Assembly (NCBI GenBank): GCA_903822375.1 | Contig: CAIJOU010000370.1 | Location: 1 to 5,021, forward strand | Length of the DNA: 5,021 bases | Direction: 5' to 3' | Source: Candidatus Hydrogenedentota bacterium | GTDB lineage: Bacteria > Hydrogenedentota > Hydrogenedentia > Hydrogenedentales > CAITNO01 | Shown here: piece by piece, positions 1 to 5,021 of the stretch | How positions within the stretch are numbered: the stretch's first letter is position 1 | Layout: each line of letters opens with the position of its first letter | The notes under the pieces: generated by a model | Seen by the model: only the letters and a program-made list of their open reading frames with translations | Told to the model about the DNA's origin: nothing | Databases searched by the model: none | Position numbers and translations under genes: made by a program

Positions 1-87
1 GAGCCCAAAAGAAGACCGTGCCCCGGTGGCGTCATCAAGGCCCTTTGACGTGGCCTGAAGAGTTCCGCAGTGTCGTCAGAAACCAAC

Positions 88-93
88 AAGGAG
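88..93 (+). promoter_or_regulatory. Ribosome binding site of the DUF3987 gene
   Basis: AAGGAG lies 8 bases before a GTG at position 102. This is a near-ideal Shine-Dalgarno match and spacing, and it decides the start of the following gene. The same frame is open to the left edge and has an earlier GTG at position 18, but no comparable ribosome binding site precedes that one. Confidence 0.8.
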
Positions 94-101
94 CATTACA
101 A

Positions 102-1772
102 GTGACAACTGACCATGATTCCAACAACAACCCTCTTCAGCAGGAAATAGCGGCGCAGGGGTCCGGGAACCCAGCCGGAGCGGATGGCGGCGGCCAGGCC
201 AGCGTATCCGTTGAAGTAGCCACCATGCACGCCGACGATCCGGTCCCCGCCGAGTTGGTGATGGAACTGGCGGAGAAGATTAAGGAAACCGCCGCGCGGA
301 ATCGGGCCAGGCTCAGCGGCGAGGTCCTTGAAAACGACCTGTCCCCGGTCGGTGCCAGCCTTCCCCCGGCCCCGCCGTTTCCCCGGTCGGCGCTGGGTCC
401 GAGACTGGAGGGCTGGGCGGCGGCCGTGCAGATCATGACGGACAACACTCCGTTTCCGCTTTGCGCACTGACACTTTTGGGGGTGGTGAATCACACACTG
501 CAAAGCATGGCCGATGTTCGCGCGTTCTCATCGCCAGTTCCCACATCTTTAGCATTTTTACTAGGAAGTAACTCGGGCGAGGGGAAAAGTTCTGTGTTTA
601 GAATCGCGATGGCCCCTGTCTGGGAGGCGGAGGAGCGCTTCACAAGGGCGTACGAGCGCAAGGTCGCCGAGCTCAGGGCCAGGAACATGGCGGCCGAGGC
701 CGCGGCTCTGCCCCAGCCTATTTTGTACGTGGACGAAGCCACCCCCGCTGCCCTTCGCTACTACCTGCGGGTGGGATGTGGCGTCAGTGGCTACCTAACT
801 GATGAAGCGGGAAGCCTTTTGGCGGGGCATGGTATGGGTACGGAGACCCGCCTCCAGATGATAACGGAGCTGGCGAAGCTTTGGGACGGAACGCCCATAA
901 AATTCGTCAGGGTGAAAGGGGGAATCGGGATCATTCGGAATCGCAGGTTCTCAATGATGCTGATGGGCCAGCACGATATCCTGAACCCGTTTATCGCCGA
1001 CCCAATATGCCGGACGCAGGGCCTGCACTCGCGCATACTGATGGCCTATCCAGACTCGACGCTGGGGCTGCGGGACGCCATCCCGCTCGGCGACGAGGCG
1101 GGCGCACGGCGTGTCGTCGGCGAGTACCACCGGTGGCTGGGCAGCCTCCTGGACTGCCCGCTGCACATTATTGACGGCACGACGAACGAGATCCGGCCGC
1201 CCGTGATGGAACTGAGCGCCGAGGCCCGGGAAATGCTGAGGGGCTACGGCGCGGAGATGCAGCGGTACATGCTGAAGATCGGTCGGCACAATCCCCTCAG
1301 GGACCATGGAAATAAGATGCCGGAAATTTGTACAAGAATCGGGGCAAATCTCAAATTACTGGACGAGGGAAGCCCGGATACACTCGGCGCCAATCACGCC
1401 GACGTGAAGTGGGTGCTCGGGGCCGAGCACCTTGCCCGCGGCATTGAGCTGGCTCGCTTTTTCCTCAAGGAAAAAGAGCGCCTCACGGAACCAGCACCCA
1501 TGTCCCAAGAGCTTGCGGATGCGCGCCTGCTTCTGTCCTACATGCGAGAGGCGAACAAGACGGCCTTCACCCGGTCGGAGATATATAAGAACTCCAGCAA
1601 GCACCGGCTCCGAGACAAAAAAGTGCTGGATAATGTTATAGCCGTTTTACGCGAATATGGCTGGTTAAAGGCGACTGAACTTCCCAAGAAGCCTGGTGCA
1701 GCAAGGGCGATAACCCTGTACCAGATGACCGAAGAGGGGCTGGAATCGTGGCGCAAGGAACAGGGCGTTTGA
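102..1772 (+). CDS. DUF3987 (YfjI-like) P-loop ATPase, probable replicative helicase
   Basis: This is a predicted cytoplasmic ATPase of 556 residues that probably unwinds DNA for the primase-polymerase encoded next. Residues 1 to about 90 are low in complexity and probably disordered. The ATPase core follows. A Walker A motif GSNSGEGKSS is at residues 155-164. A YVDEAT segment at about 209-214 and a second acidic segment, LTDEAG, at 232-237 are the Walker B-like candidates. WDGT is at 261-264, a sensor-like MGQHD at 288-292, and a GLHSR...P...GLR stretch at about 307-324 holds arginine-finger candidates. This order of motifs is typical of DUF3987 proteins. The last 85 or so residues (ITEL-type helices, a YGWL turn, then a basic strand) look like a winged helix that could bind DNA. 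Many DUF3987 proteins carry an N-terminal primase; this one has none, and a primase is present in the next gene instead. I chose the GTG at 102 because of its Shine-Dalgarno site; starting at the GTG at 18 would give 584 residues. Helicase activity is inferred, since the family is poorly characterised biochemically. Confidence 0.9.
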   Translation: MTTDHDSNNNPLQQEIAAQGSGNPAGADGGGQASVSVEVATMHADDPVPAELVMELAEKIKETAARNRARLSGEVLENDLSPVGASLPPAPPFPRSALGPRLEGWAAAVQIMTDNTPFPLCALTLLGVVNHTLQSMADVRAFSSPVPTSLAFLLGSNSGEGKSSVFRIAMAPVWEAEERFTRAYERKVAELRARNMAAEAAALPQPILYVDEATPAALRYYLRVGCGVSGYLTDEAGSLLAGHGMGTETRLQMITELAKLWDGTPIKFVRVKGGIGIIRNRRFSMMLMGQHDILNPFIADPICRTQGLHSRILMAYPDSTLGLRDAIPLGDEAGARRVVGEYHRWLGSLLDCPLHIIDGTTNEIRPPVMELSAEAREMLRGYGAEMQRYMLKIGRHNPLRDHGNKMPEICTRIGANLKLLDEGSPDTLGANHADVKWVLGAEHLARGIELARFFLKEKERLTEPAPMSQELADARLLLSYMREANKTAFTRSEIYKNSSKHRLRDKKVLDNVIAVLREYGWLKATELPKKPGAARAITLYQMTEEGLESWRKEQGV

Positions 1773-1783
1773 TAACGGCGGCT

Positions 1784-1815
1784 GCGGGCGGGGCGGTCCA
1801 GTCGTCCCCGCCCGC
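1784..1815 (+). promoter_or_regulatory. Strong GC hairpin between the helicase-like and primase-polymerase genes
   Basis: The arms GCGGGCGGGG (1784-1793) and CCCCGCCCGC (1806-1815) are perfectly complementary over 10 bp around a 12-base loop. A further G-U pair is possible at the base. No T-run follows, so it does not look like a complete intrinsic terminator. It begins 11 bases after the upstream stop codon and ends 7 bases before the downstream Shine-Dalgarno site. It could stabilise or mark an mRNA 3' end, cause partial attenuation, or set the translation ratio of the two genes. It also argues that this gap is non-coding. The pairing is seen directly; the role is inferred. Confidence 0.6.
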
Positions 1816-1822
1816 GACCGGT

Positions 1823-1827
1823 GGAGA
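1823..1827 (+). promoter_or_regulatory. Ribosome binding site of the primase-polymerase gene
   Basis: GGAGA lies 7 bases before the ATG at 1835. This favours the ATG over the in-frame GTG at 1748. The GTG would overlap the previous gene by 25 bases and add 29 low-complexity residues read through the GC hairpin. Confidence 0.75.
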
Positions 1828-1834
1828 AATAATC

Positions 1835-4663
1835 ATGGACATAGTTCAAGCGATGACGGACCTCGGTGCGGGTGCGCCCGTCCGGTACAGCCGGGACAAA
1901 GCCCACATGGCGTGTCCGCGATGTGGGGGCAACGACCGTCTGGTGATCTATCTCGTTGAGGGCAGGGTGTACTGCCCACGCTGTGGCCTGAATGGGAACC
2001 TACCCCAGGTCCTGCAGGAAGTGCTCCAACTCGGCCGCGATGCGGCCGTGGCGATGGCGCGCGGCTACGGTTATGCCGGTCAGGGCACACCGTCGGGAGG
2101 CGGCAATGGCGCGTGCGCGAAAGGTGCCACCGACCGGGCGGCATGGAATGCCGCCGTACTGTCCTCGGTGGAGCGGTGGATGGGTGCGTTGGCGGCCAGC
2201 CGGGACGCGGCGGCGGGGCTGAGCAGGTCCCGCGGCATTAACGCGTCGAGCCAGCGGCTATTCCGGCTGGGGCTCGTTGAGCGGGAAGAATGGCATGACC
2301 GAGCAGCGTTCGGGCTACCATCAGTGCTTCGCGCCGACGGCCATCCAGCAACGCGCTTCCGAATCCCGGCGGGTATCGCCATCCCGTGCCTTGGAGAGGA
2401 CGGCGCGGTCAACGGCGTACTAGTGCGGTTGGAGACCGGCGGCCCCGAGCCTGTGTGCACTCGGGATGGCGCGCCCCTGCGCTATTATTGGCTCCCCGGT
2501 TCTCGCCCCGCGTCAATGTTTTTCCCGACCCGAGAAGGCGCGGTGGCCAACGTCCTAATATGGGTCGAGTCTTTCCTATGCGGCATGCTCATGAATGAGG
2601 AGACCGGCGTGGGGGTCGTGTCCCTGGGCGGGGTGAATGCCCCGGTGAGTGAGGCATGCGCGCGTGCGGCACGAAGCGCCGACATGAAGAACCTGCTCTG
2701 CTTCGACAATGACGATGCTGGAGCGCGTGCAACGGAGACCTTGCTGGCGGACTATCCGAACTCGGTGGCCTGCCCAATTCCGGATGAGTACGGGAAGGAC
2801 CTGAGTGATGGCCACCTTTGTGGGCTTGACCTCAAAGCGTTCCTCCGCGCCGGCATGGAGATAGCCGGTGTGCGACCCGTTCACACCGCCGCAGCCTCGC
2901 GCGTAACCGAGGCGACTGTGGTCCCGCCATCGGCCCCCGTAACCGGCGCGCCCGGCGGCATCATGGCCGCGGTGCGGAACGTCGTCGCCGCAGGCGGTAC
3001 AGTCGGCATTGCCGTAACGGTCCTTCCCCTCGATGGATATGCCGATCATCCGAAAGCGGGCTGGAGTCCGTCGCTATCACGCATTGCCGCGGTGACACTG
3101 GTCACCCACGACCGTCGCGTGGAAATAAGCGATGGCGAATCCTTGGCGCAACTGCCGGAGCTGCTCGACCCGCTACGTCACGCCGTGGTTGCATCCCACG
3201 ACGCAGCAGGCGTGCTGCGCCATTTGCTGCCCGCCGGGGTGCGGCTGGGGCGCATAGATGACACTGCGGTCATGTGGCACCTCCTGTCGGGCGAGACCAG
3301 CAGCGCCGTGAAGAATCCGCTGGCCCTGCCGCGCGTCCTGCAGCAGGCGCTGAACGTGGAGGTGGCGGGCGATGTGGACGGACTTGCCCTTATCCCGGCG
3401 CTGCGGGACACCCTGCTGGACCGCCTGCGTGCGGAAGGGCTGGAAGCGTGCTACGACCAGCTACGGGGCACGCTTCTCGCGGTGGCCCGGCTTGAAATAA
3501 ATGGTATTCCCTTTGATGCCGATTCCCATGCTGCCCGGCTGATGGAGTGGCGCGGCCATTTGGCCGGTGCGCGGGCCGACCTGGACAGGCTGCTCAGCGC
3601 GGGCGTGGACCCGGACAAGCCCGAGCAGATAAGGGACGCCCTGCGCGCGGTACTCTCCCCGGAGGAAATCGCATCCTGGCCCACCACCAAGAAGACACGC
3701 CTACTCAGCACGGAGGCCAGCGCCTTCGAAGCAAGGCCCGACCTGCCGATCAGCGGGCCGATGCTGCGCCACCGCAAGTACAGCAAGCTGGTGTCGGCCT
3801 TCGGCGACAAGCTGGCGTCGTTCATCGACCCCGTCACCGGATGCATCCACGCGGAGTTCCACCTGACGAGGACGGATACCGGGCGCATGTCCTGCTCCGA
3901 CCCGGCGTTGCAGGCGGTGCCGCGCGATAACGAGTTCCGTGAGCTTTTCCGCGCACCGACCGGGCGCACCATAAAAGCGGACTATTCCCAAATAGAACTT
4001 CTGATTTCGGCCCAACTTGCCTTAGAAGATGTGATTCTGGACGCCCATGCACAGGGCGCCGACCTGCATAACTTAACCGCGGCGCTGCTGCTGAATGTCC
4101 CGCCGGATGAAGTCAGCAAGGAGCAGCGCCAGCTCGCAAAGGCGATCAATTTCTCTCTATTGTACGGGGGTGGGGCAAAAAATCTGATGGAGGCGGCCTC
4201 CGCGAAATACGCGGTCCAGATGACTGAGCAGGAGGCGCAGCGATTTAGGCGCGATTTCTTCACCACCTACCCCAGGCTACGCGCCTTTCAGCAGGAGTCC
4301 GTGAAAACGGCGAAGCGCCTCGGGTTCGTCCGCACCAAAGGCGGGCGTGTGCGGCGCTTCAGTGCGAAGGACAACGTATACACGATGGCTTGCAATGCAA
4401 TCGTACAGGGGACGGGCGCGGCGCTCACCCAGCGCGCCTTGGCGTTGGTAGTGCGACGCTTGGCGCACGAGGACATCAAAGCCCAGCTTACTCACGTAGT
4501 GCATGATGAAATCGTTATTTGGGCCAGCGACGATGCCGTCGAGGCGGCACGGGCGGTGCTGGTCAAGGCCATGGAGGACGCATGGCTGGAGCTTTTCCCG
4601 AGCGGTTCAGTGCTTAACCTGGTCCAGTGTACCGTGGGCCGCAGCTGGGGCGCGTCGGAGTGA
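1835..4663 (+). CDS. TOPRIM primase fused to family A DNA polymerase
   Basis: One 942-residue protein predicted to make primers and extend them during DNA replication. A zinc finger of the T7 gp4 type has Cys at residues 27, 30, 47 and 50 (CPRCGG...CPRCGL). A primase core follows from about 105 to 345. It includes an SRSRGI segment and a TOPRIM fold with the catalytic Glu at 245 (in WVES), a DxD at 291/293 (in CFDNDDAG) and a KDLSD stretch at 321-325. A Pro/Ala/Val-rich linker spans about 349-378. Residues 389 to about 555 resemble a DnaQ-fold 3'-5' exonuclease but lack its catalytic acids. The rest is a full polymerase domain: TDTGR at 680-684, motif A DYSQIE at 716-721 (metal ligand Asp716), the O helix R765, K769, F773, Y777, and motif C HDE at 890-892 (Asp891). 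The C terminus VGRSW is typical of the family. The helicase-like gene lies 62 bases upstream on the same strand, so an operon is likely. Unusual points are the primase-polymerase fusion itself, the lost exonuclease residues, and Ala replacing both Asn in the PNLQNIP-type motif. Family assignment is firm; enzyme activities are inferred. Confidence 0.95.
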   Translation: MDIVQAMTDLGAGAPVRYSRDKAHMACPRCGGNDRLVIYLVEGRVYCPRCGLNGNLPQVLQEVLQLGRDAAVAMARGYGYAGQGTPSGGGNGACAKGATDRAAWNAAVLSSVERWMGALAASRDAAAGLSRSRGINASSQRLFRLGLVEREEWHDRAAFGLPSVLRADGHPATRFRIPAGIAIPCLGEDGAVNGVLVRLETGGPEPVCTRDGAPLRYYWLPGSRPASMFFPTREGAVANVLIWVESFLCGMLMNEETGVGVVSLGGVNAPVSEACARAARSADMKNLLCFDNDDAGARATETLLADYPNSVACPIPDEYGKDLSDGHLCGLDLKAFLRAGMEIAGVRPVHTAAASRVTEATVVPPSAPVTGAPGGIMAAVRNVVAAGGTVGIAVTVLPLDGYADHPKAGWSPSLSRIAAVTLVTHDRRVEISDGESLAQLPELLDPLRHAVVASHDAAGVLRHLLPAGVRLGRIDDTAVMWHLLSGETSSAVKNPLALPRVLQQALNVEVAGDVDGLALIPALRDTLLDRLRAEGLEACYDQLRGTLLAVARLEINGIPFDADSHAARLMEWRGHLAGARADLDRLLSAGVDPDKPEQIRDALRAVLSPEEIASWPTTKKTRLLSTEASAFEARPDLPISGPMLRHRKYSKLVSAFGDKLASFIDPVTGCIHAEFHLTRTDTGRMSCSDPALQAVPRDNEFRELFRAPTGRTIKADYSQIELLISAQLALEDVILDAHAQGADLHNLTAALLLNVPPDEVSKEQRQLAKAINFSLLYGGGAKNLMEAASAKYAVQMTEQEAQRFRRDFFTTYPRLRAFQQESVKTAKRLGFVRTKGGRVRRFSAKDNVYTMACNAIVQGTGAALTQRALALVVRRLAHEDIKAQLTHVVHDEIVIWASDDAVEAARAVLVKAMEDAWLELFPSGSVLNLVQCTVGRSWGASE

Positions 4664-4709
4664 TGGCAAACAGGAAGAACGGGCGCGTCGGGTTGACTTG
4701 GCGCGTCCG
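4648..4709 (+). repeat. Iteron-like direct repeats across the end of the polymerase gene
   Basis: GGGCGCGTCGG occurs at 4648-4658 and again at 4681-4691. A related TGGCGCGTCCG is at 4699-4709. The shared core GGCGCGTC starts at 4649, 4682 and 4700. The first copy lies inside the polymerase coding sequence and encodes part of its C-terminal Gly-Ala-Ser. The copies could be initiator-binding iterons, but they are GC-rich in a GC-rich genome and may be chance. Confidence 0.35.
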
Positions 4710-4923
4710 TCAGGCGCGGTCAACGGGGTCATCCAGGCAAAAACTCCACATCGTGGCGCAAAGTTTCCCGGGTGCCTGCCCCGTAAGTGCAACTGGCGCA
4801 ACGGGACATCACAAAAAATCAAAAAATCCAAAAAATCAAGGCCTCGTCTATCATGCAGACCGACAGCACCCTTACGGGGTGAGCCAGATAGGAAAGGGCT
4901 ACACAGCCCTGTCTGCAAAGTAA
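4663..4923 (+). CDS. Possible small basic protein, start overlapping the polymerase stop
   Basis: A reading frame of 86 codons begins at an ATG that overlaps the polymerase stop (TGATG), an arrangement that suits translational coupling. GGAG at 4657-4660 lies only 2 bases before the ATG, which is too close for a good Shine-Dalgarno site. The first 35 or so codons show the G/C-rich third positions of the neighbouring genes, which is mild support for coding. The product would be basic, with many Arg, Lys, Ser and Gly residues and no domain, signal peptide or membrane segment that I recognise. Its later part is read through three A-tract repeats (giving a Lys/Ser/Asn/Pro stretch) and through a potential RNA pseudoknot whose linker contains the stop codon. 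It is either a small hypothetical gene or an accidental frame over non-coding structure; I lean slightly to the latter. Confidence 0.3.
   Translation: MANRKNGRVGLTWRVRQARSTGSSRQKLHIVAQSFPGACPVSATGATGHHKKSKNPKNQGLVYHADRQHPYGVSQIGKGYTALSAK
4692..4724 (+). repeat. Imperfect inverted repeat downstream of the polymerase gene
   Basis: GTTGAC (4692-4697) pairs with GTCAAC (4719-4724). Inside it GCGC (4701-4704) can pair with GCGC (4714-4717), leaving a small asymmetric internal loop and a 9-base terminal loop. No T-run follows, so it is not a standard terminator. The second arm of the repeat unit starting at 4700 forms part of the hairpin, so it may belong to the same element as the direct repeats. 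Confidence 0.35.
4754..4801 (+). repeat. Pair of 8-base direct repeats
   Basis: TGGCGCAA occurs at 4754-4761 and 4794-4801, exactly 40 bases apart. The second copy lies within a weak hairpin whose arms are CCCGT (4780-4784) and ACGGG (4801-4805). It is short enough to be chance, but it adds to the concentration of repeats in this non-coding stretch. Confidence 0.25.
4813..4837 (+). repeat. Three tandem copies of AAAAAATC
   Basis: The octamer occurs at 4813-4820, 4821-4828 and 4830-4837, the last after one extra C. This is the most AT-rich stretch in the window and stands out sharply from its GC-rich surroundings. The 8-9 base spacing is shorter than a helical turn, so it is not a classically phased bend. 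It could be an easily melted unwinding element next to the GC-rich repeats, or a T-rich tract for minus-strand transcription. The repeats are seen directly; the role is inferred. Confidence 0.6.
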
Positions 4924-4931
4924 GGTGCTGT
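4854..4931 (+). ncRNA. Candidate structured RNA: potential H-type pseudoknot with inserted hairpin
   Basis: TGCAGAC (4854-4860) pairs perfectly with GTCTGCA (4911-4917), 7 bp. ACAGCACC (4863-4870) pairs perfectly with GGTGCTGT (4924-4931), 8 bp. The order A-B-A'-B' defines a pseudoknot. The linkers of 2 bases (4861-4862) and 6 bases (4918-4923) suit an H-type fold. Between the helices, AGGGCT (4895-4900) and AGCCCT (4905-4910) form a 6-bp hairpin with an ACAC loop. That hairpin abuts the 3' strand of the first stem with no gap, so the two could stack. An alternative local hairpin, CACCC (4867-4871) with GGGTG (4877-4881), competes with the 8-bp stem. The fold does not match any riboswitch or ribozyme I recognise. 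Pairings are exact, but expression and function are unknown. Confidence 0.35.
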
Positions 4932-4978
4932 GAAGGGAAGAAGAGTATACGAGCCGATCGGAAGGGTTATGCTTCACA
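4929..4978 (+). repeat. Inverted repeat overlapping the pseudoknot's 3' strand
   Basis: TGTGAAG (4929-4935) pairs with CTTCACA (4972-4978) over 7 bp, enclosing 36 bases that include the 8-base palindrome CCGATCGG (4954-4961). Its left arm shares three bases with the 3' strand of the 8-bp pseudoknot helix, so the two pairings partly exclude each other. It may be an operator, a continuation of the structured element, or chance. Confidence 0.3.
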
Positions 4979-4997
4979 AGTTCTGCAAAAAAGAGAC

Positions 4998-5021
4998 ATG
5001 ATGTTTCTGACAAACAACCCC
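4998..5021 (+). CDS. Possible start of a next gene, cut by the window edge
   Basis: ATGATG at 4998-5003 begins a frame (MMFLTNNP) that stays open to the end of the window. A purine-rich AAGAGA at 4991-4996 lies just upstream but is a weak Shine-Dalgarno match and is close to the first ATG. Eight codons are too few to assign a product or confirm coding. Confidence 0.2.

Noticed and set aside
1..58. C-terminal tail of an upstream gene, ending with TGA at 46-48 in frame 1 or TGA at 56-58 in frame 2.
   Set aside because: Both frames are plausible in composition and neither 15- to 18-residue tail is recognisable, so the frame and product cannot be decided.
18..101. Upstream extension of the DUF3987 protein from the GTG at 18 (28 extra residues).
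   Set aside because: The AAGGAG at 88-93 with ideal spacing to the GTG at 102 gives a much better start, and the extra residues match no part of the family.
1617..1623. A-run AAAAAAG as a programmed frameshift site in the DUF3987 gene.
   Set aside because: The run is not in the register of a classic X XXY YYZ slippery site, and the shifted frames stop soon without a meaningful product.
1748..1834. GTG start of the primase-polymerase overlapping the previous gene.
   Set aside because: The added residues are low-complexity and read through a perfect hairpin. The ATG at 1835 has a clear Shine-Dalgarno site.
4693..4716. TTGACT resembling a -35 promoter box.
   Set aside because: No -10-like sequence lies 16-18 bases downstream. 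The hexamer is part of an inverted repeat.
4813..4917. Intrinsic terminator on the minus strand (hairpin followed by a T-rich tract).
   Set aside because: About 16 bases separate the nearest stem from the T-run, and no convincing minus-strand gene ends here.
4854..4917. tRNA gene suggested by the 7-bp closing stem.
   Set aside because: The span is only 64 bases, with no T-arm, anticodon arm or conserved tRNA positions, and no CCA follows.
4607..5013. Minus-strand reading frames (4607-4918 and 4819-5013).
   Set aside because: They overlap the end of the polymerase gene or the repeat region, have no Shine-Dalgarno site I could identify, and show no recognisable motifs.

Overview
The window is a compact DNA-replication module from a GC-rich genome. 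It is most likely a bacteriophage, prophage or plasmid-like element of a bacterium, because both large genes belong to families common on mobile replicons and nothing housekeeping is present. Both large genes read left to right, have bacterial Shine-Dalgarno sites and use codons rich in G or C at the third position. The host cannot be named from the sequence. No integrase, transposase, capsid, tRNA or rRNA gene and no CRISPR array is visible.

Layout. Positions 1-101 hold the tail of an unresolved upstream gene and a strong ribosome binding site. Positions 102-1772 encode a DUF3987-type (YfjI-like) P-loop ATPase with a C-terminal winged-helix-like segment, the probable replicative helicase. 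A 62-base gap follows, containing a perfect 10-bp GC hairpin and then the ribosome binding site of the next gene. Positions 1835-4663 encode one 942-residue polypeptide. In order it carries a four-cysteine zinc finger, a DnaG/T7-gp4-type TOPRIM primase core, a Pro/Ala-rich linker, a 3'-5' exonuclease-like region whose catalytic residues seem to be lost, and a complete family A DNA polymerase domain. The last 358 bases hold no confident gene. They contain GC-rich direct repeats, three copies of an A-tract octamer, a potential H-type pseudoknot and further inverted repeats, with a weak 86-codon reading frame lying over part of this.

How it fits together. In T7 the TOPRIM primase is fused to the helicase and the polymerase is separate. 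Here the primase is fused to the polymerase, and the helicase-like ATPase is a separate gene just upstream. Together the two genes could supply unwinding, priming and extension. The downstream non-coding region could be an origin, a regulatory RNA or a 3'-end element. The domain calls rest on motifs read by eye. The roles of the non-coding structures are inference.
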